Assembly: GCA_012026855.1 (NCBI GenBank)
Contig: VEOV01000125.1
Span: 1 to 10,033 of the forward strand
Direction: 5' to 3'
Origin: Geobacter sp.
GTDB taxonomy: Bacteria; Desulfobacterota; Desulfuromonadia; Geobacterales; DSM-12255
Length of the DNA stretch: 10,033 nt
Position numbers and translations under genes: made by a program. Positions 1 through 7,925 of the stretch are shown one piece after another. Position 1 is the first letter of the stretch, and each line of letters starts with the position of its first letter. Below the pieces are notes generated by a model that did no database searches, was not told the origin of the DNA, and saw nothing but the letters and a program-made list of their open reading frames with translations.

Positions 1-1
1 C

Positions 2-1750
2 CCTTGTGGAAATCTGGAGGAGATCCTTGGCGGGTTTGGCCGCTCATTCCAGATTCTTGCCAGGCGAAAAATCAGTAATGCATACTGCGAAGAGAATCCG
101 CTCATCGTAAACACAGGGATCTTGACAGGCAGCAGCGCCATGACCGGCATGCGTACCTACTTCTCCGGTTTCAGCCCGATCAAGGAGTCGAAAAAAGGTC
201 TGCCTGGGGCGATGTGGTCAACGGGGAGCGGCAACTTCGGCGCCAAATTCAAATGGACCGGCCTTGATGAGCTCATCTTCGAGAACCGCTCTGAAAAGCC
301 GCTCTATGTTGTAATCAGCGAAACTCCCGATGGCCCCAGAGTAGAGCTGAAGGCAGCAGACCACCTTATTGGCCTCACCAGCCACGAAAAGATGATGGTA
401 TTGCAGAAAGAGTACAGCGGCGCCCACTTCGCCACAATAGGTCAGGCGGGAGAGAACTGGGAAAATGTTTATATGGGAGCAGTGGCTCTTTCCACAGACA
501 ACCAGCTCAAATCAGGCGAGGACAAGATGCGCTTTGCCGGTCGCGGCGGCATGGGGAGCCTTATGGGGTACAAGAACATCCTCGCCCTCGTAGCCCAGAG
601 CAGCGACAAGATCAAACCCCTGACTCCGGAAGTTCAGAAAGTGAATATCAACGTAGTCAAAGGTGGCGGTTCGGCAAGGCTGCAGCCCATCAACCGTGGC
701 GGCGGTGGAGGCACCTGGGCTGCCTACGATGTTCTTCAGGCCTTTCATGCCGTCCCTACCAACAACTTCCGTCCACAAAATGGGGATCTGCCGAAGAGGC
801 TTTTCCGTGAGAACGTAGAGAAACAGTACAACATCAAATCCCAGGCCTGCATGCGCTGCGGCATCACCTGCCACAACAATATCCACGAAAAGAGAGCAGA
901 CGGCACAAGTGGCCCTTTCCTCGCCAAATTCGACTACGAACCCCTCAACCTGCTCGGCACCAACATCGGCATCCATGACGCCGGTCAGGCAGCAAAATTA
1001 ATCCATCTCAGCGACAACTACGGTATGGACTCCATATCTCTTGGCGTCACTATCTCTTATCTGCTCTCCTACAACGAAAGGCATCCGGAAAAGCCGCTGT
1101 TGAACGGAGCTACCTTCGGAGATTTCGCAAAAATAAAGGAGCTCATCGACCTGGCCGGACATGGCAAGCTGCCAGAAATCGGCAGAGGCTCCAAGCGGCT
1201 CTCCGAGAGCACTGGCGAGACCTCCTACGCATATCATGTCAAAGGGCTCGAACTCCCCGCCTACCAGCCCGAGACCAATCCCGGCTACGGCTGGGCCATT
1301 GCCGGCGGCCACATGTCAATGGCAACTTACGGGCTACTTACCCGCGAAGGGAAGTCGGACATGGATTCATGGGTAGAAGGGATCACGGGGACAAAACTGC
1401 AGATCGTAGGCTTCGACATGATCGGTCTCTGCAAGTTTTTTGATATTACCAAAGGGATCTGCACCCAGATGGTAGTTGATTGCCTCAAGAGCGAATTCAA
1501 CCTTGAACTAACCACCGAGGATCTGTCAGCAGCTGTGCGCCGGGCATTTTTGCTCGGACTAGCCCTTGAGCTCAGACAGGGGTATGAAAAATCCGAATAC
1601 ACCCTTCCTGCTGAAGTGTGGGAGCAGCCGAACCCGAATATCAAACTCCCCAATATTGCCACACGGGAGTTTATTGCAGAACTTCAGAAAAGGGTCTGGG
1701 AGATCTTCGAGTCGGAGCTGGAAGGGTTATTGCCAGGGGATGGGCTTTAA
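2..1750 (+). CDS. aor: Aldehyde:ferredoxin oxidoreductase (tungsten/molybdenum pterin enzyme), 5' end outside window
   Basis: The enzyme oxidises an aldehyde to its carboxylic acid and passes electrons to ferredoxin, using a tungsten bis-pterin site and a [4Fe-4S] cluster in the cytoplasm. The frame is open from base 2 with no stop, so the first residues lie to the left and 582 are visible. The visible start holds the AOR N-terminal pattern: GGFGRSFQ near residue 10, then ENPLIVNTGILTG. The cluster cysteines are C283, C286 and C290 (ACMRCGITC, the CxxCxxxC motif), with a fourth, C477, in GLCKFF. A glycine-rich RGGGGGTWAAYD segment sits near residue 230. The Pyrococcus furiosus enzyme has its cysteines at 288, 291, 295 and 494, so probably only a few tens of residues are missing. 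The internal TTG at 122 is inside the conserved N-terminal domain and is not the start. The family also includes BamB-type benzoyl-CoA reductase subunits, but the N-terminal half resembles ordinary AORs more. The substrate is unknown. Confidence 0.93.
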   Translation, partial: PCGNLEEILGGFGRSFQILARRKISNAYCEENPLIVNTGILTGSSAMTGMRTYFSGFSPIKESKKGLPGAMWSTGSGNFGAKFKWTGLDELIFENRSEKPLYVVISETPDGPRVELKAADHLIGLTSHEKMMVLQKEYSGAHFATIGQAGENWENVYMGAVALSTDNQLKSGEDKMRFAGRGGMGSLMGYKNILALVAQSSDKIKPLTPEVQKVNINVVKGGGSARLQPINRGGGGGTWAAYDVLQAFHAVPTNNFRPQNGDLPKRLFRENVEKQYNIKSQACMRCGITCHNNIHEKRADGTSGPFLAKFDYEPLNLLGTNIGIHDAGQAAKLIHLSDNYGMDSISLGVTISYLLSYNERHPEKPLLNGATFGDFAKIKELIDLAGHGKLPEIGRGSKRLSESTGETSYAYHVKGLELPAYQPETNPGYGWAIAGGHMSMATYGLLTREGKSDMDSWVEGITGTKLQIVGFDMIGLCKFFDITKGICTQMVVDCLKSEFNLELTTEDLSAAVRRAFLLGLALELRQGYEKSEYTLPAEVWEQPNPNIKLPNIATREFIAELQKRVWEIFESELEGLLPGDGL

Positions 1751-1823
1751 GCTCAATGTGGGCAGAGCAGTTGTTGACTAATCTGAATAGCATCAATCTT
1801 TCGCAGTGCCTTGGTTATTATTG

Positions 1824-1864
1824 CCTTCTCCCTGAGGGAGGGTCAGGGTCAGAGTTAGGGGAGC
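1824..1864. repeat. Degenerate REP-like GC-rich palindrome
   Basis: The core CTCCCT-G-AGGGAG (1828-1833 and 1835-1840) is a perfect 6-bp inverted repeat, followed by GGGTCAGGGTCAGAGTTAGGGG. The arrangement, a CTCCC/GGGAG palindrome followed by G-rich TCAGGGT and TTAGGGG words, resembles the dispersed intergenic element with CCCTCTCCC and GGGAGAGGG arms found in many proteobacterial genomes. This copy is imperfect. It lies between the AOR gene and the transporter operon, where such elements usually sit, and could act as a weak transcription barrier or mRNA end. The family assignment is from memory and one copy cannot prove it. Confidence 0.5.
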
Positions 1865-1907
1865 CGTAGCAGATCATAATCAGATTGACCAAAGTGCAGT
1901 ACACCAT

Positions 1908-1922
1908 AAAGGGAGGTTTACA
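1908..1922 (+). promoter_or_regulatory. Strong ribosome binding site of the binding-protein gene
   Basis: AAAGGGAGG followed by a six-base spacer precedes the ATG at 1923. It is among the best Shine-Dalgarno matches in the window, which fits high output of the substrate-binding protein relative to the membrane parts. No convincing sigma-70 or sigma-54 promoter could be assigned in the gap upstream. A TTGACT at 1774-1779 and a TTGACC near 1886 both lack a good -10 partner. Confidence 0.6.
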
Positions 1923-3170
1923 ATGAAACGAAAAGTTGTCGCATTTGTATCATCCATGTTGCTCTGTTTAACCTCTGCTGTCAGTTTTGCAGCAGAAACC
2001 ATCAAGATCGGTGCGCTCTATCCCATGTCAGGCAGAGGTGGACTGTATGGCCAGGATTCGGAGGCAGCAATAAAAATTGCACTTGCAGAGGTAAATGCCA
2101 AAGGGCTTCCAGGCGGGAAAAAACTCGATGTTATTGTCACTGATGACCAGAGCAAGCCTGCGCTGGCAGTTACCCTGGCCAAGCGGTATATAACCGAGGA
2201 CAAGGTGAAGTTCCTCTATGGGGTTGTCTCTTCCGGTGCGGCTCTGGCCGTTACCGAGGTGAGCAAGGAGTACAAGACCATCTTTGTCGGCACCGACCAT
2301 GCTGCCACCGATCTCACCGCCAATGCCTTCCAGAAGTACTATTTCCGGGTGAGTAACAACACCTATCAGTCAATGGCGGCAGGCGCCCTTTACATGAAGG
2401 ATGAGATGAAAGGGGCAAAAAAAATCGCTTACATTGGTCCTGACTATGCCTATGGCAGGGATCAGATAGCGGAACTCAAGTACTCCCTCGGCAAGCTTGG
2501 AGTACAGTACGAAATGGTGGGCGAATTCTGGCCAAAGCTTTACGAGCCTGACTACACATCTTATATAACCGCCATCATAAAGGCGCAGCCGGATGTGCTT
2601 GTTTCAGGCTTCTGGGGCGGGGACACAGTGGCATTCATCAAGCAGGCAAAGGCATATGGTCTTTTCAAGAAGATGAAATATTTCCATCCCGATGGCGGCG
2701 GCAACTACGAAGTATTCTCCACCCTCGGCGCCGAGTGCCCTGAAGGTTTGATCATGTCTGCCCGTCATCACAATAACTGGCCTGAGACCAAGGAGAACAA
2801 GGATTTTGTGGCAAAATTCAAGAAGGCAACCGGAAGATATCCATCATATGCCGCGGAAGGTGCCTATGCCGGAATTCTGGCGATTGCTGAGGCAATCAAG
2901 AAGGTTGGTAATGCCGATGATACCGAAGCTCTGATCAAGGCAATGGAAGGGATGAAGGTAAGACTGCCTGAAGACCCGAAAGGATTTGCCTCCTACATCG
3001 ATCCGAAGACCCATCAGATGGTTCAGGCACAGGCAATAGGCGTGACAGTTAAAAATGACAAGTTTGCACCGGCCAAGTACATGCTTGGCAAGTTCAAAGT
3101 CTATCCTGCCGACAAAATTATGCCTACTCAGGAGTATATTGATATCCTGATCAAGACCAAGAAGAAGTAG
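1923..3170 (+). CDS. livK: Liv-type ABC transporter periplasmic substrate-binding protein
   Basis: This protein captures the solute in the periplasm and delivers it to the permease pair encoded just downstream. It has 415 residues. A Sec signal peptide is clear: MKRK, a hydrophobic core, then cleavage after SFA or SFAA near residue 23-24. There is no good lipobox. The mature part begins ETIKIGALYPMSG, the usual opening of type I (Peripla_BP_6/Leu-Ile-Val-binding) proteins, and contains VSSGAALAVTEVSKEYKTIF and a YIGPDYAYGRD hinge region. The family binds branched-chain amino acids, amides, urea and, in several proteobacteria, aromatic or aliphatic acids. The ligand here cannot be read from sequence. 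Next to AOR and alcohol dehydrogenase genes, an organic acid is as likely as leucine. It ends with TAG, which shows that TAG is a normal stop in this genome. Confidence 0.93.
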   Translation: MKRKVVAFVSSMLLCLTSAVSFAAETIKIGALYPMSGRGGLYGQDSEAAIKIALAEVNAKGLPGGKKLDVIVTDDQSKPALAVTLAKRYITEDKVKFLYGVVSSGAALAVTEVSKEYKTIFVGTDHAATDLTANAFQKYYFRVSNNTYQSMAAGALYMKDEMKGAKKIAYIGPDYAYGRDQIAELKYSLGKLGVQYEMVGEFWPKLYEPDYTSYITAIIKAQPDVLVSGFWGGDTVAFIKQAKAYGLFKKMKYFHPDGGGNYEVFSTLGAECPEGLIMSARHHNNWPETKENKDFVAKFKKATGRYPSYAAEGAYAGILAIAEAIKKVGNADDTEALIKAMEGMKVRLPEDPKGFASYIDPKTHQMVQAQAIGVTVKNDKFAPAKYMLGKFKVYPADKIMPTQEYIDILIKTKKK

Positions 3171-3183
3171 CGGAGTATCCTGC

Positions 3184-4071
3184 ATGACTTTTGAAATTTT
3201 TATTTCCCAGTTTTTTGGCGGTCTGTCAGTGGCGATGCTTCTGTTCCTGGTGGCAAGTGGTCTGACACTGATTTTCGGAGTGGCCAAGGTCTTCAACTTT
3301 GCCCATGGTTCCTTCTACATGCTCGGCGCCTATTTCAGCTATCAGGCTATCTCCATGTTCGAGAATTTCTGGATTGGAGCTGTTGCTGCCGCGCTCGGTG
3401 CAGGGCTTGTTGGGATGCTGCTTGAGATCTGCTTTATCAGGAGAATTGCCGGTCGCGAGGAAGAGGGCGCTTTCCAGATACTGCTTACGTATGCCTTCAT
3501 CCTGATTCTCGACGATGCGGTCAAGTATATATGGGGACCGGCTTACAAGACTATTTCCAAACCTGATTCCCTGGCCGGATCCCTGGACTTCGGGCAAGTC
3601 ACCATACCGACCTTCAACCTGTTCATCATCGTTCTTGGTCTGGTGATAGTTGTCGCAGCGTGGTATGTGCTCAGCCGGACAAAAACCGGCAAGATCATAC
3701 AGGCTGCTTCCACAGATACCCAGATGGTTGGCATGCTGGGGGTAAATGTTTCTTTGGTCATGAGTCTCGTTTTTGGTGTTGCAACTGCTATGGGCGGCCT
3801 GGCGGGAGCCATGGCCGCCCCGTTGCGGACTGTTGCGCCAGGTTCAGGTGTAGAGGTCATCATAGATTCACTGATTGTCGTTGTCATAGGTGGTCTGGGC
3901 AACTTTTGGGGAGCTTTGTTTGCCGCTTTGCTTATCGGAGAAGTAAACGCATTCGGGATACTCTGGATGCCCCAATGGGCCTCTCTGCTCAGTTTTGCCG
4001 TAATGATAGTAGTGCTGATTTTTAAACCGAAAGGGCTGTTCTCCCGCGAAAAAGGGAGGAAAAAAATATGA
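3184..4071 (+). CDS. livH: Liv-type ABC transporter permease (LivH family)
   Basis: One of the two inner-membrane subunits that form the solute channel. It has 295 residues, mostly hydrophobic, with about eight membrane segments. The N-terminal LIFGVAKVFNFAHGSFYMLG stretch (about residues 29-48) is the hallmark of LivH. The typical coupling-helix region around SRTKTGKIIQAASTDTQMVG (about residues 164-183) should contact the ATPases. The C-terminal IVVVIGGLGNFWGALFAALL stretch is also typical. It starts 13 bases after the binding-protein stop. A weak GGAG lies about 9 bases upstream of the start, so translation may be partly coupled. The stop overlaps the next start as ATGA at 4068-4071. Confidence 0.93.
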   Translation: MTFEIFISQFFGGLSVAMLLFLVASGLTLIFGVAKVFNFAHGSFYMLGAYFSYQAISMFENFWIGAVAAALGAGLVGMLLEICFIRRIAGREEEGAFQILLTYAFILILDDAVKYIWGPAYKTISKPDSLAGSLDFGQVTIPTFNLFIIVLGLVIVVAAWYVLSRTKTGKIIQAASTDTQMVGMLGVNVSLVMSLVFGVATAMGGLAGAMAAPLRTVAPGSGVEVIIDSLIVVVIGGLGNFWGALFAALLIGEVNAFGILWMPQWASLLSFAVMIVVLIFKPKGLFSREKGRKKI

Positions 4072-5027
4072 AAACTAAACTGACAGAAATGGCGCCATGG
4101 CTGGCCTATTTTGTGATCTTTGTCAGCATGATTTTTGCCGGCAGCGACCATTCTATCCATGTTGCTTCGCAAATTATAATCCTAGGTCTCTTTGCCATTG
4201 CCTTCAACGTTCTTTTCGGCACCACCGGGTTGTTGTCTTTCGGACAGGCAATCTTTTACGGACTGGGAGCCTATATAACCGGTATGATGGCCAAGAGCTT
4301 TGGAGCAGATTTCTTCCTCTGGGCGCTGCTGATAGCTCCGGTTGCAGCTCTTGCTCTGTCTGCTGTATTGGGGGTATTGAGCCTGCGTTTGTCTGAAGTC
4401 TATTTCACCATGCTGACTCTGGCATTCGCCCAGCTGGCTTGGGGAATTTGTGTTAAATGGTCCAGCTTTACCGGCGGCGATGATGGAATTCAAGCAATTC
4501 CAAAGCCGGATATCCTAAATATGGGAGGACGGAATTACTACATCTTTGCGCTTGTGATCGTATCAATCTGTATTTATCTCCTCTGGCGACTTGACCGTTC
4601 CCCTTTCGGCTCAGTCCTCAAGGGTATCAGGCAAAATCCTATCCGCATCAGTTTCATCGGACTGAATGTCTTTCGCCATAAGCTGTTTGCCTACATGATC
4701 TCATCCAGTTTCACGGCAATTGCTGGTGGTCTCTACGCTGGCATCGATAAAAGCATCCATCCGGACATGCTTGTCTGGACTATGTCTGGAAGTATCATCC
4801 TGATGACTATACTTGGTGGGATGCGCAGCTTCTTTGGTCCTCTTATCGGTGTTGCGGTGTTTATTCTACTGGAAGATGTCATTGGCCGTTCAACTGAATA
4901 CTGGTCCTTTGTGATCGGGATCATCATGATTACTGTAGTGCTGCTGTTTCCGAAGGGTATTGTCGGTGTTTCACGGCACTTCGCAGGATTGTTCGCGAAA
5001 AAAGGAGGCCAGTTTGACAACCCTTGA
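4068..5027 (+). CDS. livM: Liv-type ABC transporter permease (LivM family)
   Basis: The partner inner-membrane subunit of the importer, with 319 residues and eight or more hydrophobic segments. Diagnostic LivM parts are the FNVLFGTTGLLSFGQAIFYG stretch followed by LGAYITG near the N-terminus, LRLSEVYFTMLTLAFAQL in the middle, and ILGGMRSFFGPLIGVAVFIL near the C-terminus. The coupling segment SPFGSVLKGIRQNPIRISFI lies about two-thirds along. Its ATG shares bases with the preceding TGA (ATGA overlap), with GGGAGG upstream inside livH, so the two permeases are probably made by coupled translation in equal amounts. Its 3' end overlaps livG by 14 bases. Confidence 0.93.
   Translation: MKTKLTEMAPWLAYFVIFVSMIFAGSDHSIHVASQIIILGLFAIAFNVLFGTTGLLSFGQAIFYGLGAYITGMMAKSFGADFFLWALLIAPVAALALSAVLGVLSLRLSEVYFTMLTLAFAQLAWGICVKWSSFTGGDDGIQAIPKPDILNMGGRNYYIFALVIVSICIYLLWRLDRSPFGSVLKGIRQNPIRISFIGLNVFRHKLFAYMISSSFTAIAGGLYAGIDKSIHPDMLVWTMSGSIILMTILGGMRSFFGPLIGVAVFILLEDVIGRSTEYWSFVIGIIMITVVLLFPKGIVGVSRHFAGLFAKKGGQFDNP
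5003..5016 (+). promoter_or_regulatory. Ribosome binding site that fixes a TTG start for livG
   Basis: AGGAGG at 5003-5008, then CCAGT, precedes TTG at 5014. This near-perfect Shine-Dalgarno with a five-base spacer lies inside the livM coding region. It selects TTG 5014 over an upstream in-frame TTG at 4960, which has no such site and would add 18 residues unlike the family. Confidence 0.75.
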
Positions 5028-5766
5028 ACTCAGAAACGTAAACAAACACTTTGGCGGTCTGCATGTTTCAAGAAACATCTCCATGGGGATTGAACAGGGG
5101 GAGCTAACCGCCATTATCGGTCCGAACGGCGCCGGAAAAACCACCCTGTTTAACCAAATTACCGGTTACATTGCACCGGACAATGGCAACATCTTTTTCG
5201 ATGGTCTGGATATTACCGGAAAAGATCCGGAAATACTCGTCAAGATGGGTATTGTAAGAGCTTTTCAGGTTGCCAGCCTGTTTATTGATGAAACCGTTTA
5301 TGACAATCTCTACCTTGCCGCCCTGGCGTACCATGGCAAGAACGGCAACTTTTTCACCAACAGGCGAGTTTACAAAGATGTCGCCGAACACTGTCACTTC
5401 ATACTCGAAAAGCTCGGCCTGAGCGGCAAAGAAAAGCTGAAAGCGTTTGAGCTTTCCCATGGCGATCAGAAGGTGCTGGATATTGCCATTGCCCTCACCA
5501 TGAAACCAAAGCTGCTGCTTCTTGATGAGCCTACAGCAGGCATGTCACCGGATGAAAGGGTCAAAATGACTCATATGATTCGTAATATTCATGAAGAATT
5601 CAAACTGACCACTGTCTTTGTCGAACACGACATGGATATGGTGTTCGGTATTGCCGACATTATCCGGGTGCTGGTTCATGGCGAACTGATTGCTGAGGGG
5701 AACGCCGAAGAGATTCAGAAAAATCCGGCTGTCATTGACGCCTATCTTGGCCATGAGGTGCTCTGA
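5014..5766 (+). CDS. livG: Liv-type ABC transporter ATP-binding protein (LivG family)
   Basis: One of two cytoplasmic ATPases powering the importer, with 250 residues from the TTG start. It begins TTLELRNVNKHFGGLHV, the normal LivG opening. Visible motifs are Walker A GPNGAGKTT (36-44), a Q-loop at Q85 in RAFQ, the ABC signature LSHGDQ (147-152), Walker B LLLLDEP (E172 catalytic) and the switch histidine H205 in VEHDMD. The signature departs from LSGGQ at the third residue, where LivG proteins often carry Y (LSYGEQ). H is unusual but keeps the critical Ser and Gly. It has the extended C-terminal tail IDAYLGHEVL typical of LivG. It overlaps livM by 14 bases and sits two bases before livF. Non-ATG initiation may lower its output. 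Confidence 0.92.
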   Translation: MTTLELRNVNKHFGGLHVSRNISMGIEQGELTAIIGPNGAGKTTLFNQITGYIAPDNGNIFFDGLDITGKDPEILVKMGIVRAFQVASLFIDETVYDNLYLAALAYHGKNGNFFTNRRVYKDVAEHCHFILEKLGLSGKEKLKAFELSHGDQKVLDIAIALTMKPKLLLLDEPTAGMSPDERVKMTHMIRNIHEEFKLTTVFVEHDMDMVFGIADIIRVLVHGELIAEGNAEEIQKNPAVIDAYLGHEVL

Positions 5767-5768
5767 TC

Positions 5769-6473
5769 ATGCATGAAACGCTGCTTGTACAAAATATTCA
5801 CAGTTACTATGGCAAAAGCCATATCCTCTTCGATGTCAATTTTTCCGTAAAAAAGGGCGAGACATTCTGTCTCATGGGGAGAAACGGCGCTGGAAAAACA
5901 ACTACTTTTAAAAGCATTGTCATGCTGGTGCCGCCGAAAGAAGGCAAGGTCATCTTCAACGGAAAGGAGATAAACGGGCTGAAACCATACCACGCAGCCA
6001 GACTCGGCATCGGCCTTGTGCCCGAGGATCGCCGCATCTTTGGCGATCTTACCGTCAAGGACAATCTTCTGCTCGGCACTTCAAGCGGTCGCCACGGCTA
6101 CTGGAATCTTGAACAGATCTACGAATACTTTCCTATTCTGCTAGATTATCAGGATAAGCCAGCCGGAACCATGTCCGGCGGTGAGCAGCAGATGCTCACC
6201 ATTGCTCGCACATTAATGGGTAATCCGGAAATACTGCTGCTCGACGAGCCGACCGAAGGGTTAAGCCCGGTAATGGTCAAGGTTCTGAAAGACCTTGTCC
6301 TCAAGATCAAGGAACTTGGTACCACTATTTTGCTGTCTGAACAGAATATCAAGTTCTGCATGGCTGTTGCCGACCGGGTTGTCATCATCGACAAGGGGCA
6401 CATTGTGTACCAGGCTGATGTTGCATCTTTCAGGCAGGACGACGACGTGAAGAAGAAATATCTGGCAGTATGA
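5769..6473 (+). CDS. livF: Liv-type ABC transporter ATP-binding protein (LivF family)
   Basis: The second ATPase of the importer, with 234 residues. It shows Walker A GRNGAGKTT (37-45), the LivF-specific LGIGLVPEDRRIFGDLTVKD segment (79-98), the signature MSGGEQQ (135-141), Walker B ILLLDEPTEGLSP (155-167) and SEQN (190-193). There Q192 takes the place of the switch histidine, as is usual in LivF. LivG therefore keeps the canonical histidine while LivF does not, so the pair would have one full and one altered hydrolysis site, as known for the family. It starts two bases after the livG stop, with a GAGGTG upstream inside livG. Confidence 0.93.
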   Translation: MHETLLVQNIHSYYGKSHILFDVNFSVKKGETFCLMGRNGAGKTTTFKSIVMLVPPKEGKVIFNGKEINGLKPYHAARLGIGLVPEDRRIFGDLTVKDNLLLGTSSGRHGYWNLEQIYEYFPILLDYQDKPAGTMSGGEQQMLTIARTLMGNPEILLLDEPTEGLSPVMVKVLKDLVLKIKELGTTILLSEQNIKFCMAVADRVVIIDKGHIVYQADVASFRQDDDVKKKYLAV

Positions 6474-6491
6474 CCACCACAGGAGAAGATC

Positions 6492-7652
6492 ATGAACTGT
6501 AAGATCAGTTATTTTAAAACTACCGGGAAAATTGTCTCAGGTGTGGGGGCTATCAAAACACTCCCCGATGAAATCAGGCTCCTCGGTGGCAATAGAGTAT
6601 TCATTCTTACCGACGAAGGGATTGTCGGCGCAGGAATCTGCGACCAGGTGCTACAGCTGCTGGAAGGGAATGTGGCATCGGTTTCTGTCTACGGAAAAGT
6701 GCCGCCCGAACCGCCCCTTGAGACGATAGACGAATGTCTGTCGCTGGCGCAGGAGGCAGGCTGCGACCTGATCATCGGTCTTGGCGGCGGCTCGGCCATG
6801 GATGTCGCAAAAGTTGTTTCTGTACTGTTAACCAGTGAAAAACCTCTGTCGCAACTGATCGGTATAAATCTGGTGGAAAAAGCCGGAGTGCCAAAAATTC
6901 TCATTCCGACGTCAGCCGGTACCGGCAGCGAAGTTACCCCAATCGTCATACTGACAGACCAGCAGGAAAATCTGAAGAAGGGGGTCGTCTCGGACTTCCT
7001 CTTCCCCGAAACAGCTATTCTCGACCCGGAACTTACCCTTTCCCTGCCGCCGGGGGCGACAGCCGCAAGCGGCATTGATGCGTTGATCCATGCTGTTGAG
7101 GCCTACACTTCAGTGAATGCCACCCCGATGACTGACCACCTGGCAGTGCGGGCAATTGAACTGGTCGTTGCCAACATCCGCAGCGCCTGGGCCAATGGCT
7201 ATAATATTGAAGCTCGCATGAACATGCTTGAAGGTAGTCTGCTGGCGGGGCAGGCATTTGCAAACGCCGGGGTGACGGCTGTCCATGCTTTTGCCTACCC
7301 ATTGGGAGGTGAATTTCATGTGCCCCATGGGGTCTCAAACGCAGTCATGCTCTGCGCTGTACTCCGGTTCAATATGATCGCCAACCTGCAGAAGTTTGCC
7401 GCATTGGGCAAGCTGCTCTGCCCGGATATTTCTTCCACTGATGTCAAGGTGCTGGCTGAGGCCGGGATTCGTCTGCTTGAGGAGCTGATTATCGATCTGA
7501 AGCTCCCAAGAACGCTTCGCGAGCTGCACGTGCCCAAGGATGCCATTCCGAGAATGGCGGAAGGGGTGATGAAGGTGACCAGACTGCTGGCTAATAACCC
7601 GCGGAGGTTAACCCTTGCTGATGCAAAGTGCATATATCAGGAAGTTTATTAA
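6492..7652 (+). CDS. Iron-type (group III) alcohol dehydrogenase
   Basis: An NAD(P)-dependent oxidoreductase interconverting an alcohol and an aldehyde or ketone in the cytoplasm. It has 386 residues, the normal family size. The nucleotide-binding loop is GLGGGSAMDVAK (about 96-107), followed by PTSAGTGSEVTP (139-150). All four metal ligands expected from the FucO fold are present: D196 and H200 in GIDALIHAVEAY, H265 in AVHAFAYPLGG and H279 in VPHGVSNA. At 269 a tyrosine replaces the non-ligand histidine seen in FucO. The gene lies 18 bases behind livF with AGGAG six bases before its ATG, so it is probably in the same transcript. It may produce an aldehyde for the upstream AOR or reduce one. 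Family members range from ethanol and 1,3-propanediol to maleylacetate-type substrates, so no symbol is given. Confidence 0.92.
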   Translation: MNCKISYFKTTGKIVSGVGAIKTLPDEIRLLGGNRVFILTDEGIVGAGICDQVLQLLEGNVASVSVYGKVPPEPPLETIDECLSLAQEAGCDLIIGLGGGSAMDVAKVVSVLLTSEKPLSQLIGINLVEKAGVPKILIPTSAGTGSEVTPIVILTDQQENLKKGVVSDFLFPETAILDPELTLSLPPGATAASGIDALIHAVEAYTSVNATPMTDHLAVRAIELVVANIRSAWANGYNIEARMNMLEGSLLAGQAFANAGVTAVHAFAYPLGGEFHVPHGVSNAVMLCAVLRFNMIANLQKFAALGKLLCPDISSTDVKVLAEAGIRLLEELIIDLKLPRTLRELHVPKDAIPRMAEGVMKVTRLLANNPRRLTLADAKCIYQEVY

Positions 7653-7672
7653 TTTCATTGTCGGGGGGCTAA

Positions 7673-7861
7673 ATGCTCGGATTCGGGATGCCAGAGCTGG
7701 TAATCATACTCGTCATCGTTGTGATTATTTTTGGAGCCGGTCGCTTGCCTGAGATAGGGGGGGCTCTCGGTAAAAGTATCCGCAGCTTTAAAAGGGCTTC
7801 AGAGGGCAGGGACGTGATTGAAGCAAAAGATAATGGGCTTGGCGGCGAAAACAGAAGCTGA
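7673..7861 (+). CDS. tatA: Twin-arginine translocase subunit TatA
   Basis: TatA subunits assemble into the membrane passage that exports folded proteins carrying a twin-arginine signal. The protein has 62 residues and the classical layout. A short N-terminus is followed by one membrane helix (PELVIILVIVVIIF, about 7-20), the FGAGRLPEIGGALGKSIRSF hinge and amphipathic helix (20-39), and a short charged tail. The FGxxRLPE hinge favours TatA over TatB. It sits 20 bases after the dehydrogenase and 64 bases before a gene with a perfect Tat signal. No tatB or tatC is in the window, so it would depend on TatC encoded elsewhere. A run of seven G at 7757-7763 lies within codons for EIGGAL. Confidence 0.92.
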   Translation: MLGFGMPELVIILVIVVIIFGAGRLPEIGGALGKSIRSFKRASEGRDVIEAKDNGLGGENRS

Positions 7862-7925
7862 TCAGGCATCTGCTGACATTGACATGTTCAGGGATGGCAG
7901 TAAAAACAATACAAGGGGGTATCAA

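Noticed and set aside
122..1750. AOR gene starting at the TTG at 122
   Set aside because: The frame is open back to base 2 and encodes the conserved AOR N-terminal pattern before 122, so the true start is outside the window.
1772..1890. Sigma-70 or sigma-54 promoter before livK
   Set aside because: TTGACT and TTGACC boxes lack a -10 at 16-18 bases, and the GG/GC spacing of a TTGG...TTGC match is 8 instead of 10.
3543..4172. A 209-codon minus-strand open frame opposite livH and livM
   Set aside because: It is the antisense of two clear permease genes. Its translation is Thr/Met/Pro-rich with no recognisable domain or hydrophobic pattern.
4960..5013. An 18-residue N-terminal extension of LivG from TTG 4960
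   Set aside because: No ribosome site, residues unlike LivG, and a near-perfect AGGAGG stands before TTG 5014.
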